Of a stretch of 12,510 nt of DNA, positions 5,974 to 12,510 are shown one piece after another. The stretch is taken from positions 1 through 12,510 of the forward strand of contig JAOUKW010000078.1 in NCBI GenBank assembly GCA_029882335.1, given 5' to 3'. The notes under the pieces were generated by a model, which was not told the origin of the DNA, made no database searches, and saw only the letters and a list, made by a program, of their open reading frames with translations. Source of the DNA: Candidatus Heimdallarchaeota archaeon. Its GTDB lineage: Archaea > Asgardarchaeota > Heimdallarchaeia > Heimdallarchaeales > Kariarchaeaceae. Position 1 is the stretch's first letter. Every line of letters starts with the position of its first letter. The translations under genes and the position numbers were made by a program.

Positions 5974-7455
5974 TTATGATATACCCAATAGCCCGGCAAC
6001 TGCGGGATTGATATCACTCAGTCTTTCTTTTGCTAATGTTTCGTAATACTGCCGTATAATACCAGTTGTTAGTAAAATACCTATACCAGAACCAATAGCC
6101 CCTACGAAATCTGCAAGTGATGCCAATAAACCAATAAAAATACCACCTAAAAAGGCTGCGTATGGGATGTAATTATTCAAATATCGTTCAATTATCTTTG
6201 GATGGCGCCTGAAACCCGGTATCTGCATACCTGCACCTATTAGTTGTTTTGCAACATCCCTTGCAGCCATACCAGCAGTCTCTACCCAAATCATGGCAAA
6301 TACCGTACTGAGTATGGTCATGATTATCAAGTAAATTATTGCCCGGTCTGGTGCTTTAGACACTGCTTCCAATCCACGTGGTGGAGTTGTATATGCAGCC
6401 AACCCACCTACAGGAACATCCTGTCCATCTTGATTCTCCCATACCCCGAAGAATTCTGCAATACGTCCTCCCATAGAATTCGGATCACCCTCGTATTTTT
6501 CTCGTAACAAGTTACTTATTAGATATATATTGGCAAATAAAGCAGATACCAAAATAACAGGAATATTACTTACATATAGGAACTTAATGGGATATCTGGC
6601 TGGAATACGATGTTCAGAATGTTGAACTGGGATTTCTATTTTCATTGATTCTACATAAATCACAATTGCAAATACAACAACAGTGGCAAAAACATTGAAC
6701 ATATCATTTGTATATGTATCAGGATGCCACACACCGAACAAAAATTCACCTCTGAAAACACCTTGGAAGAAAAATATAAGTGCTCCTTGATACCAGGTGT
6801 AATTTTCACCATCTGCATTTACACCAAATCTACCATCGCTATTATTAATGGTATCAATGGAGAATAATCCATCAAAAACAGTTATTGATACAGAAGTCGC
6901 AATAAATAATGAAATTCCTGATCCAATTCCCCATCCTTTTTGGACCAATTCATCTAAAATCATAATACATATACCTGCAGCCACTAATTGTAATACAATG
7001 ATAAATTGTACTCCAAAATCCTCTTTTACTGATTCTCCATACGCACCTCCAGCAATATATGCAATTGCCTCAAATAAAGTCATCAAAATAGCTAGTACTT
7101 TTTGAGTACCTGTGTAGAGTGCTCTTTCCTCGGGATCTTGAAAATTTACAGATATTATTTTGGAACCTACTAGTAGTTGAAGAATCATTCCCGCAGTTAC
7201 AATTGGCCCGATTCCCAATTCTGCTAGTGTACCTCTTTGAGAAGCAAGGATTACTCTAAGTGTAGCAAACGGATCATTACCACTTTCTTCATCTACGTAA
7301 CCATACACTGGAGTTCTTAACATGATAATATACAATGTCAGTGCAATAAATGTCCAACCCAGCTTTTGATTAAATGATGGTTTTTTCACTGGTTTTTGAA
7401 CATCAAATGTTAATCTGACAGGATACTTGAATAGGTTCAAAAATTTAGATGCCAT
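5974..7455 (-). CDS. secY: Preprotein translocase subunit SecY
   Basis: The channel-forming subunit of the Sec translocon in the cytoplasmic membrane, which works with SecE and Sec-beta. Its 493 residues carry about ten hydrophobic segments. RGTLAELGIGPIVTAGMILQ (74-93) is the plug and lateral-gate TM2 region. The cytosolic loop EHRIPARYPIKFLYVSNIP (281-299) and GFRRHPKIIERYLNNYIP (414-431) are the ribosome-contacting loops. GIGSGISLFIATSV (176-189) and PAVAGLLGIS at the C-terminus are also family-typical. A long extracellular loop around 196-245 is rich in Asn, Asp and aromatics. The gene stands alone between a convergent PCD-like gene and an upstream rhodanese gene. It has its own TATA box very close to the start, which suggests an almost leaderless mRNA. 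Confidence 0.96.
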   Translation of the reverse strand: MASKFLNLFKYPVRLTFDVQKPVKKPSFNQKLGWTFIALTLYIIMLRTPVYGYVDEESGNDPFATLRVILASQRGTLAELGIGPIVTAGMILQLLVGSKIISVNFQDPEERALYTGTQKVLAILMTLFEAIAYIAGGAYGESVKEDFGVQFIIVLQLVAAGICIMILDELVQKGWGIGSGISLFIATSVSITVFDGLFSIDTINNSDGRFGVNADGENYTWYQGALIFFFQGVFRGEFLFGVWHPDTYTNDMFNVFATVVVFAIVIYVESMKIEIPVQHSEHRIPARYPIKFLYVSNIPVILVSALFANIYLISNLLREKYEGDPNSMGGRIAEFFGVWENQDGQDVPVGGLAAYTTPPRGLEAVSKAPDRAIIYLIIMTILSTVFAMIWVETAGMAARDVAKQLIGAGMQIPGFRRHPKIIERYLNNYIPYAAFLGGIFIGLLASLADFVGAIGSGIGILLTTGIIRQYYETLAKERLSDINPAVAGLLGIS

Positions 7456-7482
7456 AGCTATAATTACACTGCATATTCTATA

Positions 7483-7490
7483 ATATATAA
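7483..7490 (-). promoter_or_regulatory. TATA box of secY
   Basis: TTATATAT on the minus strand lies 28-35 nt before the secY ATG (7455), so the transcript should begin within a few bases of the start codon. Confidence 0.5.
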
Positions 7491-7516
7491 TTCTTAGTAA
7501 TCCTAGCGGTATCTAA

Positions 7517-7550
7517 ACTTCAATTTTCTTGATCATCCTTTCGTTGAAGT
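7517..7550. repeat. Inverted repeat between rhodanese and secY genes
   Basis: ACTTCAA (7517-7523) and TTGAAGT (7544-7550) form a perfect 7-bp inverted repeat around a 20-nt loop containing TGATCA. It lies upstream of the secY TATA box and 114 nt after the rhodanese stop. It could be an operator, part of a terminator hairpin, or chance. Confidence 0.22.
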
Positions 7551-7663
7551 ACACTAGAAATATAATTGCATATATATAAGGTCAACATTGATTTGATTGA
7601 AATTGTTAAAATTCCTATATTCTCCAATTTTACACAATTTAGTTGAAATTTATTTTAAAGATT

Positions 7664-8524
7664 TTATTTTTCAATTGGTACACCAACTGAATTACCCCAC
7701 TCAGTCCAAGAACCATCATAATTACGAACATTGGTAAATCCTAGGAGATATTTCAATACAAACCAAGTATGGCTCGATCTTTCTCCAATTCTACAATAAG
7801 CAATAGTATTAATATCCTTTTTCAATAAATTCTCGGTATTATATATGTTTAATAATTCATCATATGTCTTAAAAGTACCATCTTCATTTGCTGCTTTACT
7901 CCACGGAATACTTTTTGCAGATGGAATATGTCCACCTCGTAGAGCTCCTTCATTTGGATAATCAGGCATATGCATTCTTTTACCACTGTATTCTTCTGGG
8001 CTTCGGACATCAACAAGTTGACCTTGTTCCTCTAAATGTAGAAGTACATCATTTTTTAATGCACGTAATGTTTTATCATCGCGTATAGGTGCTGTATAAT
8101 TGGTTTTTTCTACAGCAGGTATATCCTTGGTCAATGCTCTTCCTTCTCTATCCCATTTCAATCTTCCACCATCCATGAGTTTTACCTTCTGATGACCAAA
8201 TAATTGAAATACCCACAATGCATATGCAGCCCACCAATTTGATTTATCACCATAAAAGATGACAGTCATATCATTGGAAATACCTTTTTTACTCATTAAC
8301 TGCTCAAACTCAGCTTTGTTTAGATAATCTCTTGAAAGTGGATTATTTAAATCATTTACCCAATCAATCTCCACTGCATTTGGTATATGTCCTGAAGGAT
8401 ACAGCAATGGATCTTCATTTGATTCGACAATTCGTATTTCGTGATTTTCAAGGTTATTATATACCCACTCTGTGGAAACTAGAAATTCGGGATTGACATA
8501 ACCTCTTTCACTAATATCAACCAT
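7664..8524 (-). CDS. Thiosulfate sulfurtransferase (two-domain rhodanese)
   Basis: Transfers sulfane sulfur from thiosulfate (to cyanide in the classical assay) through a cysteine persulfide; probably cytoplasmic, as no signal peptide is seen. The protein is 286 residues, the usual length for a tandem rhodanese. The N-terminal domain (about 12-135) contains DPLLYPSGHIPNAVEIDW and VIFYGDKSNWWAAYALW and lacks a cysteine at the active-site position, as normal for the non-catalytic half. The C-terminal domain (about 155-284) has LVDVRSPEEYSG (170-181), GGHIPSAKSIPW (197-208) and the catalytic loop CRIGERSS, with C244. A CRxGxR loop is typical of thiosulfate, not 3-mercaptopyruvate, sulfurtransferases. 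The substrate call is inference. Promoter spacing suggests a leaderless mRNA. Confidence 0.9.
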   Translation of the reverse strand: MVDISERGYVNPEFLVSTEWVYNNLENHEIRIVESNEDPLLYPSGHIPNAVEIDWVNDLNNPLSRDYLNKAEFEQLMSKKGISNDMTVIFYGDKSNWWAAYALWVFQLFGHQKVKLMDGGRLKWDREGRALTKDIPAVEKTNYTAPIRDDKTLRALKNDVLLHLEEQGQLVDVRSPEEYSGKRMHMPDYPNEGALRGGHIPSAKSIPWSKAANEDGTFKTYDELLNIYNTENLLKKDINTIAYCRIGERSSHTWFVLKYLLGFTNVRNYDGSWTEWGNSVGVPIEK

Positions 8525-8546
8525 ACATCTAGTTACAAGAAAAAAA

Positions 8547-8555
8547 TATATAAAA
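8547..8555 (-). promoter_or_regulatory. TATA box of the rhodanese gene
   Basis: TTTTATATA on the minus strand lies 23-31 nt before the ATG at 8524, a leaderless-type arrangement. Confidence 0.5.
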
Positions 8556-8728
8556 TTATGTATAGTTTAAACTTTCTAAAATTAGTAGGTCTTTCCAAAT
8601 AATTGAAAAAATGTATGTCTAATTAATAATCCCAATGTGAATTATTAAATCTGATATGAGCATTTAATTGATAAAATCATAATTTTTTAATAATAATGAT
8701 TAATTCAAATAATAATATTAGTAAATAG

Positions 8729-8736
8729 TTTATATT
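8729..8736 (+). promoter_or_regulatory. Candidate TATA box of the fumarase operon
   Basis: TTTATATT lies 43-50 nt before ATG 8779 and predicts a start near 8759 with a leader of about 20 nt. The surrounding divergent intergenic region (8525-8778) is otherwise A/T-rich with only short imperfect palindromes. Confidence 0.35.
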
Positions 8737-8778
8737 CAATTAATTCAGTTCAAATAAAATCAATACACATAGTTAAAT

Positions 8779-9399
8779 ATGGCAATATATAGGCTAAATT
8801 TACCATTATCCAAGGATGAAGTTAAATCTTTGAAAATGGGTGACAATATCTACGTTAGTGGAAACATAGTTACAGCAAGGGATGATGCCCATAAACATGC
8901 CCTTGAACTTTATGAAAAAGGAGAAAAATTACCCGTAAACTTCAAAGAACTGGCAATCTATCATTGTGGTCCCATTATGGAGAAGGATCAACAGGAAAAA
9001 TGGAAAGTTGTTGCAGCAGGTCCAACTACAAGTGGAAGAATGGAATTATTTCAGGATAATTTCATAGAAAAATTTGGTACCTCACTTATTATAGGAAAGG
9101 GAGGAATGGGTGAGAGAACAACAGCGGCTTGTCGGAAATTTGGTGCAATATATGGAATGTATACTGGAGGTGCTGCCCTTTTAGCTGCAAATCAAATCAA
9201 AGAAGTGCTCGAAGTACATTGGTTCGATCTGTTAGGAATGCCAGAATGCTTATGGGTACTCAAAGTCGAGGATTTTGGCCCTTTGCTTGTGGGCATTGAT
9301 TCACATGGAAACAATTTTTTCACCTTGAATAAGGAAAAAACAAAACAGTCCCTACCAAATGCATACAAAATAATTGATGAAGTATTGGGGGCAAATTAA
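8779..9399 (+). CDS. Fumarate hydratase class I, beta subunit (C-terminal domain)
   Basis: The smaller subunit of a two-chain, oxygen-sensitive [4Fe-4S] fumarase that interconverts fumarate and L-malate in the TCA cycle. The 206 residues carry the domain's signatures. These are TARDDAHK (32-39), YHCGP (61-65), GPTTSGRM (81-88), IIGKGGMG (104-111), YTGGAA (128-133) and the LGMPECLWVLKVEDFGPLLV stretch (152-171). The closely related L-tartrate dehydratase is an alternative; a lone class I enzyme of a thaumarchaeon makes fumarase more likely. Its TAA (9397-9399) abuts the alpha-subunit GTG at 9400, so the two are almost certainly co-transcribed and translated together, with beta first. Confidence 0.92.
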   Translation: MAIYRLNLPLSKDEVKSLKMGDNIYVSGNIVTARDDAHKHALELYEKGEKLPVNFKELAIYHCGPIMEKDQQEKWKVVAAGPTTSGRMELFQDNFIEKFGTSLIIGKGGMGERTTAACRKFGAIYGMYTGGAALLAANQIKEVLEVHWFDLLGMPECLWVLKVEDFGPLLVGIDSHGNNFFTLNKEKTKQSLPNAYKIIDEVLGAN

Positions 9400-10290
9400 G
9401 TGAAGGTAAGCAATATGTTACTCAAACAAATAATAATTGATTCGACTGTTGAAATTCTTCGAAGATCAGCAACCAAATTACCAAAACCAGTAATGGATGC
9501 AATGGTTGAGATTAAAAATACCACCAATGACGAAGGTGCATTACTCCAAATTCAGAATATAGTCGATGATGCATTCTTAGCCATGGAAGAGAGTAAGCCC
9601 ATGTGTCAAGATACCGGGATTATTTCATTTACCATAGAAGTTGGTGATCATTTTCCATTCAAGTCCGAGTTAAAGGATATCTTAAAAGAAGCTACAATTC
9701 AGGCTACCACTGATATTCCTTTGAGACCAAATGTAGTAGACTTCTTCAATGGCAATTCAGGTAATAACATCGATTCTCGTGGATTTTTACCATATTTTTA
9801 TATCGATCTCATTCCCGGAAATGATGTAAAGATTACAGCTATGACCAAGGGAGGAGGGTCATCCAATGTTTCCAAGTTGGGTATGCTAAAACCAGGATTG
9901 GGATTAAAAGGTGCATTACAATTTGTCATAGAAACTGTAGCTGAAGCTGGTCCAAGTGGCTGTCCACCATATAGAGTAGGGGTTGGTATTGGAGGAGGAG
10001 AAGATATATGCATGACATTAGCAAAAAAATCATTATTAAAGCCAATAGGATATCGCAATACAGATCACAAAATTGCAGAATTAGAAGAAGCTCTAATGAA
10101 AGCATGTAATGAACTCCCAATTGGACCTATGGGAGTAGGTGCAGGGAAAACAGTAATTGATGTAAATATAAATCTAGCCGGAAGACATCCTGCTTCATTA
10201 CCAGTAGGTGTTGTTTTATCATGCTGGGCATTGAGACACAGTAGTGTTAAGATCACAGCTGAAGGAGATGTAGAATTCACCGAATATTAA
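9400..10290 (+). CDS. Fumarate hydratase class I, alpha subunit (N-terminal domain)
   Basis: The iron-sulfur-bearing partner of the beta subunit. The 296 residues include MCQDTG (C69), SGCPPYRVGVGIGG (C188) and VLSCWALRH (C275), which match the three cluster ligands of class I fumarases. KGGGSSN (150-156) matches the family's glycine-rich loop, where many members have GSEN. PLRPNVVDFFNG (107-118) and GPMGVGAGKTVIDVNI (242-257) are also typical. The start is GTG at 9400, immediately after the beta-subunit stop. ATG 9415 (residue 6) is a credible alternative that would leave 291 residues and a 15-nt gap. The protein looks complete, and no cluster ligand is missing. Confidence 0.93.
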   Translation: MKVSNMLLKQIIIDSTVEILRRSATKLPKPVMDAMVEIKNTTNDEGALLQIQNIVDDAFLAMEESKPMCQDTGIISFTIEVGDHFPFKSELKDILKEATIQATTDIPLRPNVVDFFNGNSGNNIDSRGFLPYFYIDLIPGNDVKITAMTKGGGSSNVSKLGMLKPGLGLKGALQFVIETVAEAGPSGCPPYRVGVGIGGGEDICMTLAKKSLLKPIGYRNTDHKIAELEEALMKACNELPIGPMGVGAGKTVIDVNINLAGRHPASLPVGVVLSCWALRHSSVKITAEGDVEFTEY

Positions 10291-10329
10291 TTCTCATCAT
10301 CAATTACACAATCGTTGAAGAGTATTTAC

Positions 10330-10337
10330 TTTAAATT
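10330..10337 (+). promoter_or_regulatory. Candidate TATA box of the SelB-like gene
   Basis: TTTAAATT lies 33-40 nt before ATG 10370 and predicts a leader of about 10 nt, so the SelB-like gene probably has its own promoter rather than reading through from the fumarase genes. Confidence 0.35.
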
Positions 10338-10369
10338 TGAATTAATATCAGAATACTTTCAATAGGAAT

Positions 10370-11377
10370 ATGAATATTAAAACATCATACATTTTTGTGA
10401 GACACATACAGATTGGATTACTCAGTGCCGACAATATCAGCAGAGATTATTTAGCGAACCAATGGGGTAAAAAAGGAACAACATCTGATATTACATTATA
10501 TACCGTCGTTCAAAATGATATTACACAAACAACCGTGATTCCAAGTGGTTATCCTAAAAAATTATTACCATTGGTAATTAGTGCTCATATGTCTGATGTA
10601 TCTATCCTAGGTGTTTCTAAACAGGGATTAAACAGTGAAGTTGGTGAAATAGCACTGTTACTTGATTGTTTGAATATGAAAGGGATTCGTGCAGTAATTG
10701 GGTCTGATGTAAAAGGACTCGATAGTTTTCACGACCAAATGATGAAAGTCTTTTCCAAATTATCACTGTCTACATGGCCATCAGCAATGGCATTTGATGG
10801 TTCTACAGCTCAGCAAACAAGAGAAGCAATTCTAAATCAATGTGAATCACCGAGGGGAAGTCCTGATGAATACCTAGCAATTGAGGTGGATCACACATTT
10901 CCTGTACAAGGAGTGGGATCAGTAATTTTAGGTACTGTAATAAATGGGACTGTTCATAAAGGGCAAAAAATTACCGCATATCCAGGCAATCACACCGGTA
11001 CTGTTAGATCGATTCAAGTAAATGATGTTGATGCTAAAGAAGCTCACCCCGGTACTCATGTAGGACTTGCACTTAAGGGTATATTACCGAAAAACTTGGA
11101 ACGTGGAGTTGTACTGGGAAATCCGTCTGAAGATGAAATAAGAGAATTAGAAGATGTAGAAAATTTGAAGGTAAAATTCTCTGCATTTGGTAATAAATCA
11201 GAAGATCACAAAAAAGTACACGTAGTTTGTGGATTATATGACACTCCATCAATTATAACAGAATGGGGGAATAACTTATCAATTAAATTTGAAAAAGCAA
11301 TACCATTTCACCCCAAAACAAGAATGACCATACTGGATTTAAATAAAAAACCAGCAATTCTAGCATCAAAGATATGA
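10370..11377 (+). CDS. SelB/EF-Tu-like protein with degenerate G domain (archaeal SelB-like, aSelBL type)
   Basis: A translation-factor relative of 335 residues. Residues 1-158 keep the outline of a translational GTPase G domain: LPLVISAHMSDVSILGVSKQ (66-85) followed by GLNSEVGEIALLLDCLNMKG (86-105) mirrors SelB's KGI..QTGEH..ALDLLGIK stretch. The nucleotide motifs are gone, however. No GHVDHGKT P-loop is present, the DxxG region is altered, and NKxD is replaced by GSDVKG (111-116). Domain II is well kept (about 168-255), with FPVQGVGSVILGTVINGTVH (177-196) and HPGTHVGLALKGI (226-238). A domain III barrel follows (about 265-335). This matches the archaeal SelB-like family described as having altered GTPase motifs. 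Its function is unknown, and GTP binding appears unlikely. No selenocysteine genes are nearby. Confidence 0.82.
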   Translation: MNIKTSYIFVRHIQIGLLSADNISRDYLANQWGKKGTTSDITLYTVVQNDITQTTVIPSGYPKKLLPLVISAHMSDVSILGVSKQGLNSEVGEIALLLDCLNMKGIRAVIGSDVKGLDSFHDQMMKVFSKLSLSTWPSAMAFDGSTAQQTREAILNQCESPRGSPDEYLAIEVDHTFPVQGVGSVILGTVINGTVHKGQKITAYPGNHTGTVRSIQVNDVDAKEAHPGTHVGLALKGILPKNLERGVVLGNPSEDEIRELEDVENLKVKFSAFGNKSEDHKKVHVVCGLYDTPSIITEWGNNLSIKFEKAIPFHPKTRMTILDLNKKPAILASKI

Positions 11378-11389
11378 TTATCATGATAA
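11378..11389. repeat. 12-bp perfect palindrome in a convergent gene gap
   Basis: TTATCATGATAA is a perfect palindrome that almost fills the 13-bp gap between the converging stops of the SelB-like and V4R-like genes. It may help 3'-end formation on both strands or bind a dimeric protein; chance is also plausible in this composition. Confidence 0.3.
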
Positions 11390-11390
11390 A

Positions 11391-12164
11391 TTAATTTTCA
11401 ACATGTTTTACATTATCTGAAACATGATGAAAGTTAATAGGTAAGGGATCAAGTGCTTTTACTTGATACTCACAGTAACTACCAAATTCTTCATGAATAC
11501 CATAGGATGTCCATGTTACCTCTGTTTTTATATCACATGTACCTTCTATTGCTCCTTTTAATGCACCCATTGTTAATGCACAAGCGATTTGACTTTCTGC
11601 CTCTCCTCTACATAGGCATGGATGAATGCGGACTGAAAAATCATTGGGATCTATGCTTGAAAAAGTGGTATTATGATCACCTATTGTAAAAACGGTACCT
11701 GGACGATATTCTCCATCTTTGGTATATAATAAATCACTAAAGGGAAATGCCCATTTTACATGTAATAACATCTCATGAACACTATGATGATGAAATTTGA
11801 ATATCCCATCAGTCAATGCTTCTTTAAGAGTATTTTTCACCAGTTGATATCCAAATTTTATTGCAATTCTTTGTGACTCTTTGATATCATCACCTTCAGA
11901 ATGTAACGATTTTGCAATCCTACGGTAATGATCTATAACACCATTATAATAATAAAGTGAATGATTTTTTTCACCAAATGTTTGTATTTTGTTAGACTCC
12001 ACCAAGGATTTTAATACGGGTCTTAAGGAATTTCTATGAAAATTAGTTACTTTAGCCAACTCGTTAATTGAAAATCTCCATGGCGTTCTTGTTAAAAAGA
12101 GCAAGATGTGTTCTTGACTATGACAACATGGAAGTTTTTCATCATCGTAACACTTAGATCCCAT
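11391..12164 (-). CDS. Winged-helix regulator with cysteine-rich V4R-like sensor domain
   Basis: The 257 residues combine an N-terminal DNA-binding domain with a small-molecule or metal-sensing domain. Residues 17-75 form a winged helix: EHILLFLTRTPWRFSINELA, then FHRNSLRPVLKSLVESNKI with a YYY wing. After a helical linker, the C-terminal half fits the V4R (4-vinyl reductase) pattern. HPCLCRGEAESQIACALTMG (181-200) is followed by ALKGAIEGTC (201-210) and GSYCEYQV (228-235). Cysteines 183, 185, 195, 210 and 231, C5/C13/C14 near the N-terminus and the HHHSVH cluster (125-130) could bind metal or a cofactor. It probably acts as a transcription regulator responding to a hydrocarbon-like ligand, metal or redox state; the ligand is unknown. 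It lies 29 bp after the small winged-helix gene and is probably co-transcribed with it. Confidence 0.68.
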   Translation of the reverse strand: MGSKCYDDEKLPCCHSQEHILLFLTRTPWRFSINELAKVTNFHRNSLRPVLKSLVESNKIQTFGEKNHSLYYYNGVIDHYRRIAKSLHSEGDDIKESQRIAIKFGYQLVKNTLKEALTDGIFKFHHHSVHEMLLHVKWAFPFSDLLYTKDGEYRPGTVFTIGDHNTTFSSIDPNDFSVRIHPCLCRGEAESQIACALTMGALKGAIEGTCDIKTEVTWTSYGIHEEFGSYCEYQVKALDPLPINFHHVSDNVKHVEN

Positions 12165-12193
12165 TTAATACACTCTGTCTTTAAGTGATTTTT

Positions 12194-12490
12194 CTAGCTA
12201 TTTACTTCTTGGGTTGCAAATAAGATTCTTGCATCCTCTATGGTCAGATCAATGACACGATAGTTTTGATCTGGATTTAACGAGTAGTAACAAGATCGCA
12301 TGTCACCTAAATTAGGCATTGTGACAATCAATCCCTCTTCTGCCAGCCTCCTTAGAGCATATCGAACCGTTTTTGCAGGCATATTGACTGTCTGGATAAG
12401 TTCCTTTTGAGTCAAATTACCATATTCAGATAATATTAATAATATCTTTTTAGAAGAATTGGGTAGTTTGGGTAAATTATAATCAATCAT
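12194..12490 (-). CDS. Small winged-helix transcription regulator (MarR/ArsR-like)
   Basis: A 98-residue DNA-binding protein consisting of a single winged helix. KILLILSEYGNLTQKELIQT (15-34) gives helices 1 and 2. NMPAKTVRYALRRLAEEGLI (36-55) gives the recognition helix and linker, and VTMPNLGDMRSCYYSLN (56-72) forms the wing. No ligand domain or metal cluster is present beyond one cysteine (C67). The tail IDLTIEDARILFATQEVNS may serve dimerisation. The ATG lies at 12488-12490, leaving just 20 bp of upstream sequence, so the promoter is outside the window. It is the first gene of a likely two-gene unit with the V4R-like regulator. Target genes cannot be deduced. Confidence 0.8.
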   Translation of the reverse strand: MIDYNLPKLPNSSKKILLILSEYGNLTQKELIQTVNMPAKTVRYALRRLAEEGLIVTMPNLGDMRSCYYSLNPDQNYRVIDLTIEDARILFATQEVNS

Positions 12491-12510
12491 TTTTATTCGA
12501 GTTTCCTGTG

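Noticed and set aside
8655..8740. AT-rich repeats and short palindromes such as AATCAT...ATGATT as an origin or attachment site
   Set aside because: The arms are 6 bp, imperfect and expected by chance in this composition; no origin-binding motif repeats or recombinase gene are present.
9798..10280. Three minus-strand open frames opposite the fumarase alpha gene
   Set aside because: They are antisense to a gene with conserved cluster cysteines and motifs; the open frames are by-products of its codon use.
1..12510. Mobile elements, CRISPR arrays, defence islands
   Set aside because: No transposase, integrase, cas-like gene, regularly spaced repeat or flanking direct repeat was seen.

Overview
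The window reads as chromosomal DNA of an ammonia-oxidising-type archaeon (Thaumarchaeota/Nitrososphaeria). The signs are a strongly AT-rich genome, archaeal SecY, ribosomal protein S25e, an archaeal beta-CASP ribonuclease, a split class I fumarase, a SelB-like translation-factor relative and an EAP30 (ESCRT-II type) winged-helix protein. TATA-like boxes sit about 23-35 nt before several start codons, as expected for leaderless archaeal mRNAs. I see no rRNA, tRNA, transposase, integrase or CRISPR array; this is core-genome DNA rather than a mobile island. The lineage assignment is inference from gene content.

Layout: 1-159 is the tail of an unrecognised gene. At 242-1390 lies a membrane site-2-protease (M50) homologue with a PDZ domain whose zinc/catalytic residues are all replaced. 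Then come a tRNA thiolation enzyme (TtuA/Ncs6 type, 1453-2412) and, convergent and overlapping by 6 bp, an EAP30/Vps22-like protein (2407-3090, minus). The 430-bp gap 3091-3520 holds a doubtful 42-codon ORF and, directly before the ribonuclease gene, a GC-richer segment that can fold into a closed multi-stem RNA and also contains a 26-codon ORF ending in TAA-ATG at the ribonuclease start. The beta-CASP ribonuclease is at 3521-4888.

Next are S25e (5012-5284, minus), with a possible CxxC mini-ORF overlapping its 3' end; a pterin-carbinolamine-dehydratase-like protein lacking the catalytic histidines (5498-5845); SecY (5974-7455, minus); and a two-domain thiosulfate sulfurtransferase (7664-8524, minus). 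Divergent from it are the two fumarase subunits, beta then alpha, with abutting stop and start codons (8779-10290), followed by a SelB-like protein with a decayed G domain (10370-11377). The right end is a minus-strand pair: a small winged-helix regulator (12194-12490) and a winged-helix protein with a cysteine-rich V4R-like sensor domain (11391-12164).

The genes are mostly independent housekeeping units: protein export, translation, tRNA modification, RNA processing, the TCA cycle and sulfur transfer. The most notable feature is the density of homologues that have lost catalytic residues (S2P-like, PCD-like, SelB-like), together with an ESCRT-II-type protein and an unusual leader in front of an RNA-processing nuclease.
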